Assembly (NCBI GenBank): GCA_049520515.1
Contig: JBEKPS010000001.1
Coordinates: 1 to 64,000, forward strand
Direction: 5' to 3'
Length of the DNA: 64,000 nt
Source of the DNA: JAFAMS01 sp049520515
Lineage (GTDB): Bacteria > Vulcanimicrobiota > Vulcanimicrobiia > Vulcanimicrobiales > Vulcanimicrobiaceae
Made by a program: the position numbers and the translations under genes. Below are positions 57,378 through 64,000 of this stretch, in pieces (positions within the stretch are counted from its first letter, which is position 1; each line of letters opens with the position of its first letter). Under the pieces are notes generated by a model. That model saw only the letters and a list, made by a program, of their open reading frames with translations, was not told the DNA's origin and made no database searches.

Positions 57378-58186
57378 GGCGTCGGAACCTTGAGTCCGTT
57401 TGACTTCGGCATTGCCGCGGCTTTTTGATCGAGGATATCGAGAAACGGCTTGACGATGTCGAGTGGCATCGGGAAGACGACCGTCGAGTTGTGTTCGCCG
57501 CCAATCTCCGTGAGCGTTTGGAGATAGCGCAATTGCATCGCGGCCGGCACTGTGGCGAGGATCGTCGCTGCGTTGGTTAGCGTCTGAGCGGCCTGGAACT
57601 CCGCTTCCGCGTGAATGACCTTCGCTCTGCGATCACGTTCGGCTTCGGCTTGCTTGGCGATCGCTTTGACCATGTTCTCGGTGAGTTGAACGTCGCGGAT
57701 CTCGACGGCCGTTACCAAGATACCCCATTCCTTGGTTCGCTCATCGAGAATTTCTTGGACATCCGTGTTGAGTGTCGCGCGCTTCGAGAGCAATTCGTCG
57801 AGTTCATGTTGGCCGAGGACCGATCGCAGCGTTGTTTGCGCGAGCATATTGGTAGCCGCAATATACTGCTCGACTTGAATGACCGCTTTCTCCGGTTCGA
57901 TCACGTGGAAGTACAGCACCGCATCCACCTTGACGGAGACGTTATCGCGGGTGATGAGGTCTTGGCTCGGGATCTCAATGACGACGGTTCGCAATTCAAC
58001 CCGGACAATCTGTTGGATCCAAGGCACCAGAAAAATAAGACCCGGTCCGCGGACACCGGCGAAACGGCCAAGCGTGAACATGACGGCACGCTCGTACTGC
58101 CGCAGCACACGGAACGAAGCATTTGCGATCGATAGTGCCAGAATGATAATGATAATCGGCGTAATGAGTCCGGCCAGTGTGAGCAT
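57374..58186 (-). CDS. SPFH-domain stomatin-like protein (slipin)
   Basis: A 270-residue membrane-scaffold protein. An N-terminal membrane helix (LITPIIIIILALSIANASF) leads into the SPFH domain (LRQYERAVMFTLGRFAGVRGPGLIFLVPWIQQIVRVELRT... SQDLITRDNVSVKVDAVLYFHV) and the helical region ENMVKAIAKQAEAERDRRAKVIHAEAEFQAA. Slipins organise protein-lipid domains and often pair with an NfeD protein. Here an HMA-like membrane protein takes that place. Confidence 0.93.
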   Translation of the reverse strand: MLTLAGLITPIIIIILALSIANASFRVLRQYERAVMFTLGRFAGVRGPGLIFLVPWIQQIVRVELRTVVIEIPSQDLITRDNVSVKVDAVLYFHVIEPEKAVIQVEQYIAATNMLAQTTLRSVLGQHELDELLSKRATLNTDVQEILDERTKEWGILVTAVEIRDVQLTENMVKAIAKQAEAERDRRAKVIHAEAEFQAAQTLTNAATILATVPAAMQLRYLQTLTEIGGEHNSTVVFPMPLDIVKPFLDILDQKAAAMPKSNGLKVPTP

Positions 58187-58318
58187 TCGGGAACCTCATG
58201 GGAAGCGTTGGACGTTTCAGTCTTAGGGTAGCTCAGATGAGCACGAGCCGGTATCGTTAATTTCCCGGATGGTTCGCTTCGCAACGCCGTGTGGATCGCG
58301 CGGCACACGACCCGAAAT

Positions 58319-58353
58319 GTGAGCAATTGTGAACAGAATTTCGCGGGATGACC
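58319..58353. repeat. 35-base intergenic repeat, copy 2
   Basis: Same element as 42111-42145 (two differences in 35). It lies 133 bases upstream of the SPFH start, between that gene and the end of the oxidase operon. The rest of this 276-base space (58187-58462) shows no gene. Confidence 0.7.
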
Positions 58354-58462
58354 TATTACACATGGCGTCGTCGCGGCTGTCGCGATACTCGCAATCGTGG
58401 GCCTTCTCTCTATAGCCGTTGGGGTAAGCTATAAATGACGGAGAAAGCATGATTGTTTTTCG

Positions 58463-58849
58463 CTAGGTTCTGCTGCTCTCGGCTCCTAGGCGCGACAGGA
58501 TCAGGAGTAGTGCGGCAATTCCAGCAAAGAGCAGAAACGGTATCCATAGCGCACCGACAAACACAACGAGAACGCTGAACGCCAATAGGATCGGCCACGC
58601 GCTCGTCGTCGTGTACACGCCGAGGTCTTCTCCCGCCGCCGCCTGGTTGTCGTCCCTTGCGCGGTCGCCGTCAAGCTTCGCGCCTCGCTCGGCAACGATC
58701 GCATAACCTGCCGCGAACATAAGGCCGACCGCCATCGTTCCGAGCAGAATCGTTCCAGCCAATTCTCCATGGGACCAGAAGTAGTACACCGTGGCAATCA
58801 CAATTCCAAACGTCGCCGACGACGTCCAAAGAAGAACGAACGTCTTCAC
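58463..58849 (-). CDS. Cytochrome c oxidase subunit IV-like protein
   Basis: A 128-residue four-helix membrane protein (MKTFVLLWTSSATFGIVIATVYYFW, TILLGTMAVGLMFAAGYAIV, WPILLAFSVLVVFVGALWIPFLLFAGIAALLLIL), matching the actinobacterial CtaF subunit in length, first motif and place in the operon. The start GTG at 58849 overlaps the CtaD stop (GTGA). It likely stabilises the aa3-type oxidase. Confidence 0.72.
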   Translation of the reverse strand: MKTFVLLWTSSATFGIVIATVYYFWSHGELAGTILLGTMAVGLMFAAGYAIVAERGAKLDGDRARDDNQAAAGEDLGVYTTTSAWPILLAFSVLVVFVGALWIPFLLFAGIAALLLILSRLGAESSRT

Positions 58850-60432
58850 GATGAGGTCTTTGCAGCAACGGTCGGATGCCGCAGATCGAAGACCGGGCGC
58901 GCCGAATTGATCGGCGGTAGCGACGTAAAATTGAACTCGGGCGGCGGCGAGCTCGTCGCCCATTCCAGCGTGTAGCCGCCCCATGGATCGTCGCCGACGG
59001 GCACGCGCTTATATACCGACACGGCGATGTCTATCAGGAATGCAAGGACCCCGATTACCATCAACAGTGCGCCGGACGACGCAAGTGCATTGAGCAGCGG
59101 CAGATTTCCGGTATCCGGATACGTGTACACGCGCCTCGTCATGCCCTCCAATCCCATCAGGTGCATCGGAAAGAACGTCAGATTAAAACCGGCGAAAACG
59201 ATGGCAAAGACCCATCTGCCGACTCGCTCGCTCAATTTGACTCCAAAGATTTTTGGAAACCAGAAATAGAGCGCGCCGAATATTGCGAACAAGCTGCCGC
59301 CACCCAGCACGTAGTGAAAGTGCGCAACTAAGAAATAGCTGTTATGCGCTTCATAGTCGATCGGCGGCGAGGCTAGCATCACTCCGGTGATTCCGCCGAT
59401 TAAAAAGTTCAGTAAGAATCCGATCGCGAAGAGCATCGGCGTCGCGAGTTGTATGGAGCCTTTCCACATCGTGCCTATCCAGTTGAAAAACTTCACGCCG
59501 GTCGGAACGGCGATGAGAAACGACATCGCGGAGAAGAACAGATTGGTCACCGCGCCGGTCGTAAACATGTGATGTGCCCAGACGCCCATCGAAAGGCCTG
59601 TGATCGCAAACGCGGAGAGCACTAATTCGACGTATCCAAAGACCGGCTTACGCGAAAACGTCGCGATGATTTCGGTGACGACCCCAAAGTACGGAAGAAT
59701 CATCACGTAAACTTCCGGATGGCCGAAAAACCAGAACAAGTGCTCGTAGAGGATCGCGTTTCCGCCGAAAGCCGGGTCGAAGAAATGGCCGCCGAAATGC
59801 CGGTCGATCAAGAGCATCGCAAAGACGGCCAAGAGAGACGGAAATGCCATCAAAATCAGAAGTGATGTTGCTACCATCTCCCACGAAAAGATCGGAATCC
59901 GCCACATCGTCATGCCCGGCGCGCGCAGGAGGAACACCGTTACCACGATGTTGATCGCGGTGAGAATAGACGAGATCGAAGTCATCGCAAGCCCGACGAT
60001 CCAGAGATCCTGACCGCTCCCGGCGCCGATGCGTACCTCCGAGAGCGGCGCGTACGCGGTCCAGCCCGATGCAGCTGCGCCTCCGGAAGCGAACGCGCCG
60101 GCGAGCACGGTCAGGCCTCCAAAAACGAACAGCCAGAGCGCGGTGGCGTTGAGTCGCGGGAAAGCCATATCCGGTGCGCCGATTTGCAACGGGATCAAAA
60201 AATTGGCGAGACCAAGTCCAAAAGGCGCGACGAAAAGAAAGATCATGGCCGTACCGTGGATCGTGAAGACTTGGCTGAACGCGTGCGGGCCGAGGAAGGT
60301 CATGTCCGGCGCTGCCAGCTGGACTCGAATGAGCATCGCGAGCACGCCTGCTACGCCGAAAAAGAACGACGTCGCAATAATGTACATGATGCCGATCTTC
60401 TTATGATCGGTCGACGTAAGCCACGATATCAC
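58846..60432 (-). CDS. ctaD: Cytochrome c oxidase subunit I (aa3-type)
   Basis: A 528-residue heme-copper oxidase core with twelve helices. Heme and copper ligands: TIHGTAMIF (low-spin heme His), WFFGHPEVYV (CuB His and cross-linked Tyr), GVWAHHMF (two CuB His) and FLVAHFHYVL (heme a and a3 His). A-type oxidase. The GTG start at 60432 overlaps the subunit II stop (GTGA); the longer frame upstream is the shadow of subunit II. Reduces oxygen to water while pumping protons. Confidence 0.97.
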   Translation of the reverse strand: MISWLTSTDHKKIGIMYIIATSFFFGVAGVLAMLIRVQLAAPDMTFLGPHAFSQVFTIHGTAMIFLFVAPFGLGLANFLIPLQIGAPDMAFPRLNATALWLFVFGGLTVLAGAFASGGAAASGWTAYAPLSEVRIGAGSGQDLWIVGLAMTSISSILTAINIVVTVFLLRAPGMTMWRIPIFSWEMVATSLLILMAFPSLLAVFAMLLIDRHFGGHFFDPAFGGNAILYEHLFWFFGHPEVYVMILPYFGVVTEIIATFSRKPVFGYVELVLSAFAITGLSMGVWAHHMFTTGAVTNLFFSAMSFLIAVPTGVKFFNWIGTMWKGSIQLATPMLFAIGFLLNFLIGGITGVMLASPPIDYEAHNSYFLVAHFHYVLGGGSLFAIFGALYFWFPKIFGVKLSERVGRWVFAIVFAGFNLTFFPMHLMGLEGMTRRVYTYPDTGNLPLLNALASSGALLMVIGVLAFLIDIAVSVYKRVPVGDDPWGGYTLEWATSSPPPEFNFTSLPPINSARPVFDLRHPTVAAKTSS

Positions 60433-61079
60433 GGAGTGCTCGTTCCTTTCCCCGCGATCCAGCGACGGTATTCGGCCTGCGAGACGACAGCGATGCGAAA
60501 CGTCATGAGCGCATGATTCAAACCGCAAAACTGCGAGCAAACGCCCCGAAAGAAACCGATTTTGATCGGCGTGAGATCGAAGCGGTTGGTCATCCCTGGG
60601 ATTGCGTCGCGCTTGAAGAGGCCCCCCGGGATCCAGAAGCCGTGAATGACGTCCGAGGACGTCAAATTGATCTGAGTCATTTTCCCGACGGGAAGCACGA
60701 GGGTTGGCGGCGTTTGCGGCGTGCCGACGATCGAGATACCCGTGCCCGGGTAGTCGAACCGCCAAGACCACCGAAACCCCGTAACGTCGACGGCGACGTC
60801 GGGCTTAAGCGCGACCGCGTCGACACTTCGTTCGCTTACGAATGTGACATAGAAGAGGGCGGCCACGATCGCGCACGGGACGAGGATATATACCGCCGAC
60901 ATGGCCCGATTCTTGGTGAATTGCGGCGGTAGCGATTCGTCCTTGCGTCTCCAAATCACGAGCGGAAGGAGAATCAACCCAAACATGACGACCGCAACAA
61001 TCGCCGCGGCGCCAAGAAAAAAATCCCAGTCTCCACGAAGCGCCTGCGCTTGCACCGACGCGGGATCGAAGAGCCACAT
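60429..61079 (-). CDS. ctaC: Cytochrome c oxidase subunit II
   Basis: A 216-residue protein with two N-terminal helices (about 18-43 and 62-82) and a periplasmic cupredoxin domain holding the CuA site: SSDVIHGFWIPG, then CSQFCGLNHALM (two Cys, His, Met) . No heme-c motif and no signal lipobox. First gene of the minus-strand oxidase operon, coupled to ctaD. Confidence 0.95.
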   Translation of the reverse strand: MWLFDPASVQAQALRGDWDFFLGAAAIVAVVMFGLILLPLVIWRRKDESLPPQFTKNRAMSAVYILVPCAIVAALFYVTFVSERSVDAVALKPDVAVDVTGFRWSWRFDYPGTGISIVGTPQTPPTLVLPVGKMTQINLTSSDVIHGFWIPGGLFKRDAIPGMTNRFDLTPIKIGFFRGVCSQFCGLNHALMTFRIAVVSQAEYRRWIAGKGTSTP

Positions 61080-61158
61080 CTACTGGTCTTGCTTACCCAG
61101 GAAGTCCGGCTTGACCCAGCGATTTTCGGGTAGAAACTCGGGAAGAGACGTGCCTCTT
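61080..61158. promoter_or_regulatory. Divergent promoter region of the respiratory cluster
   Basis: 79 bases between ctaC (minus) and ctaE (plus). TTGACC near 61112 with TAGAAA 14 bases later could drive the plus operon, though the spacing is short. On the minus strand TAAGCAAG lies about 15 bases before the ctaC ATG. Elements are weak. Confidence 0.35.
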
Positions 61159-61725
61159 ATGAGAGCCCAAACTCCGTTGGCTATTCGCGCCCACCCATTG
61201 GTGTTCGGTGTGGTGCTCTTCCTTGCGTCGGAGCTGATGTTTTTTGCCGGCCTGTTCGCGGCATACTTCGACCTACGGAATTCGACGCCGGTGTGGCCGC
61301 CGGCCGACGTTCGCTTGGATCTGGTGTCGCCCACGATTGGAACCTTCATGCTCTTCACATCGAGCATAGTCATGGTGCTGATGACTCGGGCACTGGATCG
61401 AAGGCGGTACCGCGCAGCTTACGGCTGGCTCGGTTGCGGAATCATCGCCGGGATCGCGTTCATAGGAATCGCGCTCCTCGGTTATGTGAAGAACTCGTTT
61501 TCGATCTCGAGCAACGCCTACGGTTCGCTCTATTATACGATGACCGGATTCCATCTGCTGCACGTTGCCGCCGGAATAATCTTGCTGATCGGTCTGTTCT
61601 TCGGGCTGCGAAGCCGAGCAATCACCGCAAATGGAAGGGCTGGAGCCGAAGCCATTTCCTATTATTGGCACTTTGTATTCGTCGTTTGGATCGGCATCTA
61701 CGGCGCGATCTACATCGTTCGATGA
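61159..61725 (+). CDS. ctaE: Cytochrome c oxidase subunit III
   Basis: A 188-residue, five-helix subunit III (short form): FGVVLFLASELMFFAGLFAAYFDLR (family motif with the conserved Glu), TGFHLLHVAAGIILLIGL and EAISYYWHFVFVVWIGIYGAIYIVR at the end. GTG at 61150 is an alternative start with a better ribosome site. Overlaps the Rieske gene by ATGA. Its separation from subunits I and II on the other strand is unusual. Confidence 0.92.
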   Translation: MRAQTPLAIRAHPLVFGVVLFLASELMFFAGLFAAYFDLRNSTPVWPPADVRLDLVSPTIGTFMLFTSSIVMVLMTRALDRRRYRAAYGWLGCGIIAGIAFIGIALLGYVKNSFSISSNAYGSLYYTMTGFHLLHVAAGIILLIGLFFGLRSRAITANGRAGAEAISYYWHFVFVVWIGIYGAIYIVR

Positions 61726-62534
61726 AACATCGTCAAGACTTGGCGATTGCGAGCATGCTCGGCATCGCAATCGCAGGCAGCTTGGGTTTTATGGCCGCGT
61801 ATATCGTGCACGCAACGATTCAGATCGAAGGCCTGGCCCTCGCAATCGCTCTCACCGGGTTCGTTGCGGCCGCGCTCGCGTGGTCGTCGTGGATCATCGG
61901 CCGGGACCAGGTGGTCGATCAGATCGACGAATATCCGTCCGTCGACGCTGATCGGGATGCTGCACGGGCTGAACTCGACCAGGCGCAGACCGACGTTTCC
62001 CGCAACGGCGCGCTGATCAAATTGCTCGTCGCTGCGCTGGCCGTTTTTGGAATCGCCGCGCTCTTTCCATTTCGATCGTGGGGACCCGCACCCGGCAAAA
62101 GCCTCTTTAGCACCAAATGGAAACGCGGCTCGCGTCTGGTGCGCGAGGATGGCGAACTCGTGACGAGAGACGCGCTCAACCTCAACTCAAGCGTTACGGT
62201 GTTTCCGGAAGGAGCGATCGGCGACGCGGCCTCGCAGACGGTGTTGATTCGCCTTCCGCAAGGTGTGGGCGCAAGTGTTGACGGCTATGTTGCGTACTCG
62301 AAGGTCTGCACGCACGCCGGATGTCCGGTCGCGCTCTACCGAGCCGCGACGCGGCAGATGATGTGTCCGTGCCACCAATCAATCTTCGACGCGACCGACG
62401 CGGGAAAAGTGATTTCGGGACCCGCCGATCACGCACTGCCGCAACTGCCGTTGGAAATCGATCCACACGGTTACTTGCGCGCGACCGGTGATTACCCCGT
62501 TCCCATCGGTCCGGGATTTTGGGAGCGCGCGTGA
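61722..62534 (+). CDS. qcrA: Rieske iron-sulfur protein of the cytochrome bc complex
   Basis: A 270-residue protein with three N-terminal helices (about 8-30, 38-60, 103-120), the actinobacterial topology, rather than one. The 2Fe-2S motifs are KVCTHAGCPV and CPCHQSIFD. It accepts electrons from quinol. Start ATG 61722 overlaps ctaE stop. Coupled to cytochrome b by GTGA. Confidence 0.93.
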   Translation: MKHRQDLAIASMLGIAIAGSLGFMAAYIVHATIQIEGLALAIALTGFVAAALAWSSWIIGRDQVVDQIDEYPSVDADRDAARAELDQAQTDVSRNGALIKLLVAALAVFGIAALFPFRSWGPAPGKSLFSTKWKRGSRLVREDGELVTRDALNLNSSVTVFPEGAIGDAASQTVLIRLPQGVGASVDGYVAYSKVCTHAGCPVALYRAATRQMMCPCHQSIFDATDAGKVISGPADHALPQLPLEIDPHGYLRATGDYPVPIGPGFWERA

Positions 62535-63898
62535 CACGGAAATTCGTGAACTGGCTCGACGATCGTTTGGGGACGGCTACGTTCATGAAGCACGCGTTGC
62601 GCAAGGCGTTTCCGGACCACTGGTCGTTCATGCTCGGGGAGATCAATCTCTATTGCTTCGCCGTGTTGCTCGCAACCGGAACGTTCTTGGCCTTCAATTT
62701 CGATCCGGCGCTCACGACGACGGTTTACCATGGGCCATACCGCCTGCTCGACGGCGTGACGATGTCGACAGCTTACGCTTCTGCGTTGCACTTGAGCTTC
62801 GCGGTGAACGCGGGTTTGCTGATCCGGCAGATCCATCACTGGGCAGCCCTGCTTTTCGTCGCCGGGATCACCGTTCACATGGGACGCGTCTTTTTCACCG
62901 GCGCCTTTCGCAATCCGCGCGAGCTGAACTGGATGATCGGTGTTGTCCTCTTCGTGCTGGCGCTTGGCGAGGGCTTCACCGGCTACTCGTTGCCGGGCGA
63001 CCTGCTGAGCGGGATCGGGCTTCGGATTGCAGACTCGGTGCTACTCTCGATCCCGGTCCTCGGAACGTGGGGATCGTTTTTACTGCTTGGTGGAGCGTTC
63101 CCGTATAGCGACTACGTCGGGCCTCGCTTGTTTTCGGCACACGTCTTTGCTCTTCCAGCCGCGATTGCAACCGCGATTGCGATGCACCTTGCGATTCTCT
63201 GGCGACAGAAACATTCTCAATTTCGCGGTCCACAACGGACCGAGCACAACGTTGTTGGCTCGCCATTGTTTCCGAATTATGCGGCGAAATCGTTGGCGCT
63301 AGGATGTGCAACGCTGACGGTTCTCATGGCGCTCGGTGCGTTCGTGCAGATCAACCCGATCTGGCTCTTCGGACCGTACAATGCTTACCAGGCGGCTTCG
63401 CCGGCGCAACCCGATTGGTATATCGGTTGGCTCGACGGCGCGCTGCGCATCAGCTTCCCGTGGGCGATTCATCTCTTCGGCCACACGATCCCGTCCCCGT
63501 TTTTTGCCGGCGTGTTGCTGCCGCTCGTTCTTTTCACTCCGCTTTTTCTGTGGCCGTTCATCGAACGCGCGATCACGGGTGACCGAGAGCCGCACCAGCT
63601 CCTCGATCGCCCGCGAGACGTACCATGGCGCACCGCGACGGGCGTTGGGATATTCTTGCTGGCGTTGGATCTCACGCTCGCGGGCAGCGGCGACGTACAG
63701 GCGCGTTATCTCCACGTGCCGGTGAACGTCATAAACATCGTTTACCGCTTCGGATTCGTTTGCGTTCCGATTCTCGGCTACATCATCACCTACGCAGTTG
63801 CGAGCGAATTGCGCCGAACCGGCGGCATGCAAGAAGCCGAGCGGGTGCGGCTACGGCGAAACGCTCGGGGCGGATTCGACAAGGAAACTCTCCCGTGA
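62531..63898 (+). CDS. qcrB: Cytochrome b of the bc complex
   Basis: A 455-residue membrane protein with about ten helices. Paired heme-ligand His residues lie in ALHLSFAVN/QIHHWAALLFVAGITVHMGRVF and AHVFALPAAIATAIAMHLAILW. GYSLPGD stands for the Q-site region. The length and fused C-terminal part are those of actinobacterial-type QcrB. GTG start overlapping the Rieske stop. It passes electrons from quinol in the same cluster as the aa3 oxidase, suggesting a supercomplex. Confidence 0.93.
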   Translation: MTRKFVNWLDDRLGTATFMKHALRKAFPDHWSFMLGEINLYCFAVLLATGTFLAFNFDPALTTTVYHGPYRLLDGVTMSTAYASALHLSFAVNAGLLIRQIHHWAALLFVAGITVHMGRVFFTGAFRNPRELNWMIGVVLFVLALGEGFTGYSLPGDLLSGIGLRIADSVLLSIPVLGTWGSFLLLGGAFPYSDYVGPRLFSAHVFALPAAIATAIAMHLAILWRQKHSQFRGPQRTEHNVVGSPLFPNYAAKSLALGCATLTVLMALGAFVQINPIWLFGPYNAYQAASPAQPDWYIGWLDGALRISFPWAIHLFGHTIPSPFFAGVLLPLVLFTPLFLWPFIERAITGDREPHQLLDRPRDVPWRTATGVGIFLLALDLTLAGSGDVQARYLHVPVNVINIVYRFGFVCVPILGYIITYAVASELRRTGGMQEAERVRLRRNARGGFDKETLP

Positions 63899-64000
63899 TT
63901 ACGATCGCATTGGGCGCGGCCGCGGTCGCGGGATATCTTACCGCCGTTCGGCTCTATTCTCTCCGCTATCCGAGCCGAGGGTTTGCGATCGGTCGAACGG
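63895..64000 (+). CDS. Partial gene after cytochrome b (cut by window edge)
   Basis: The first 35 codons only. GTG overlaps the cytochrome b stop (GTGA), so it belongs to the operon. The readable start MITIALGAAAVAGYLTAVRL is one membrane helix or signal anchor, followed by a basic stretch. A cytochrome c subunit or assembly factor would be expected here, but nothing identifies it. Confidence 0.55.
   Translation, partial: MITIALGAAAVAGYLTAVRLYSLRYPSRGFAIGRT

Noticed and set aside
58319..58353. Repeat element as a sigma-54 promoter
   Set aside because: On the minus strand TTGC is present, but the required GG at -24 is missing at the right distance.
1..64000. CRISPR array, prophage, insertion sequence or integrase
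   Set aside because: No spaced direct repeats, transposase or phage-type genes were found. The only tandem repeats are coding (34199-34468, 39679-39975).

Overview
The window reads as a chromosome segment of a diderm, free-living, aerobic soil or cold-environment bacterium of moderately high GC. The best guess is the Eremiobacterota (WPS-2/Vulcanimicrobiota) or a near relative. That placement is an inference. It rests on stalk-domain (copper-amine-oxidase-N-like) proteins fused to beta-barrels, a DUF2277 protein, an actinobacterial-style three-helix Rieske protein and four-helix cytochrome oxidase subunit IV alongside true outer-membrane proteins, frequent TTG/GTG starts, and very many 1-4 nt (ATGA/GTGA) gene overlaps. 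No insertion sequence, phage gene, integrase or CRISPR array was seen.

Layout. 1-107: two tRNA genes on the minus strand, one cut by the window edge. 180-15410: housekeeping and exported proteins (thioesterase, peptide-binding ABC protein, DUF5916-like barrel, PDZ protease, S9 peptidase, glutamine synthetase, DEAD helicase). 15537-16547: a SpoIIE-type phosphatase pair. 16938-22665: a tightly coupled five-gene exopolysaccharide operon (nucleotide-sugar dehydrogenase, epimerase, YaiO-like barrel, membrane HEAT protein, GT2 synthase). 23517-38503: two near-identical Crp/Fnr paralogues bracket an ice-binding-domain lipoprotein, a stalk/beta-barrel protein, a glycosidase-like lipoprotein and a second exopolysaccharide operon (YaiO-like, deacetylase-like, bactofilin-like, GT2, membrane protein). 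The second Crp gene leads into a hybrid kinase, a response regulator, a fatty-acid desaturase, a STAS protein and an SRPBCC-like protein. 38517-43928: small signalling and exported genes, including a protein made of four 23-residue repeats. 43946-54358: a divergent carbon/energy island (acetate kinase, aquaporin, PPK2 on one side; GH130, proton-pumping P-type ATPase, phosphoketolase, glucose-6-phosphate dehydrogenase on the other). 54361-58186: SRPBCC-like, PRC-barrel, receiver/LuxR and SPFH genes. 58463-64000: a divergent cytochrome bc/aa3 respiratory cluster running off the right edge.

How it fits together (inference). The centre looks like a surface and membrane programme: two synthase-type exopolysaccharide systems, an ice-binding-like surface lipoprotein and a membrane-lipid desaturase, apparently under paired Crp/Fnr-type regulators and one two-component system. 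A shared intergenic motif with the core ACAGAC lies upstream of several of these genes. The energy island would combine a phosphoketolase shunt (acetyl phosphate to ATP through acetate kinase) with proton pumping, polyphosphate use and NADPH supply. Function calls rest on motif recognition by eye. No database search was possible.
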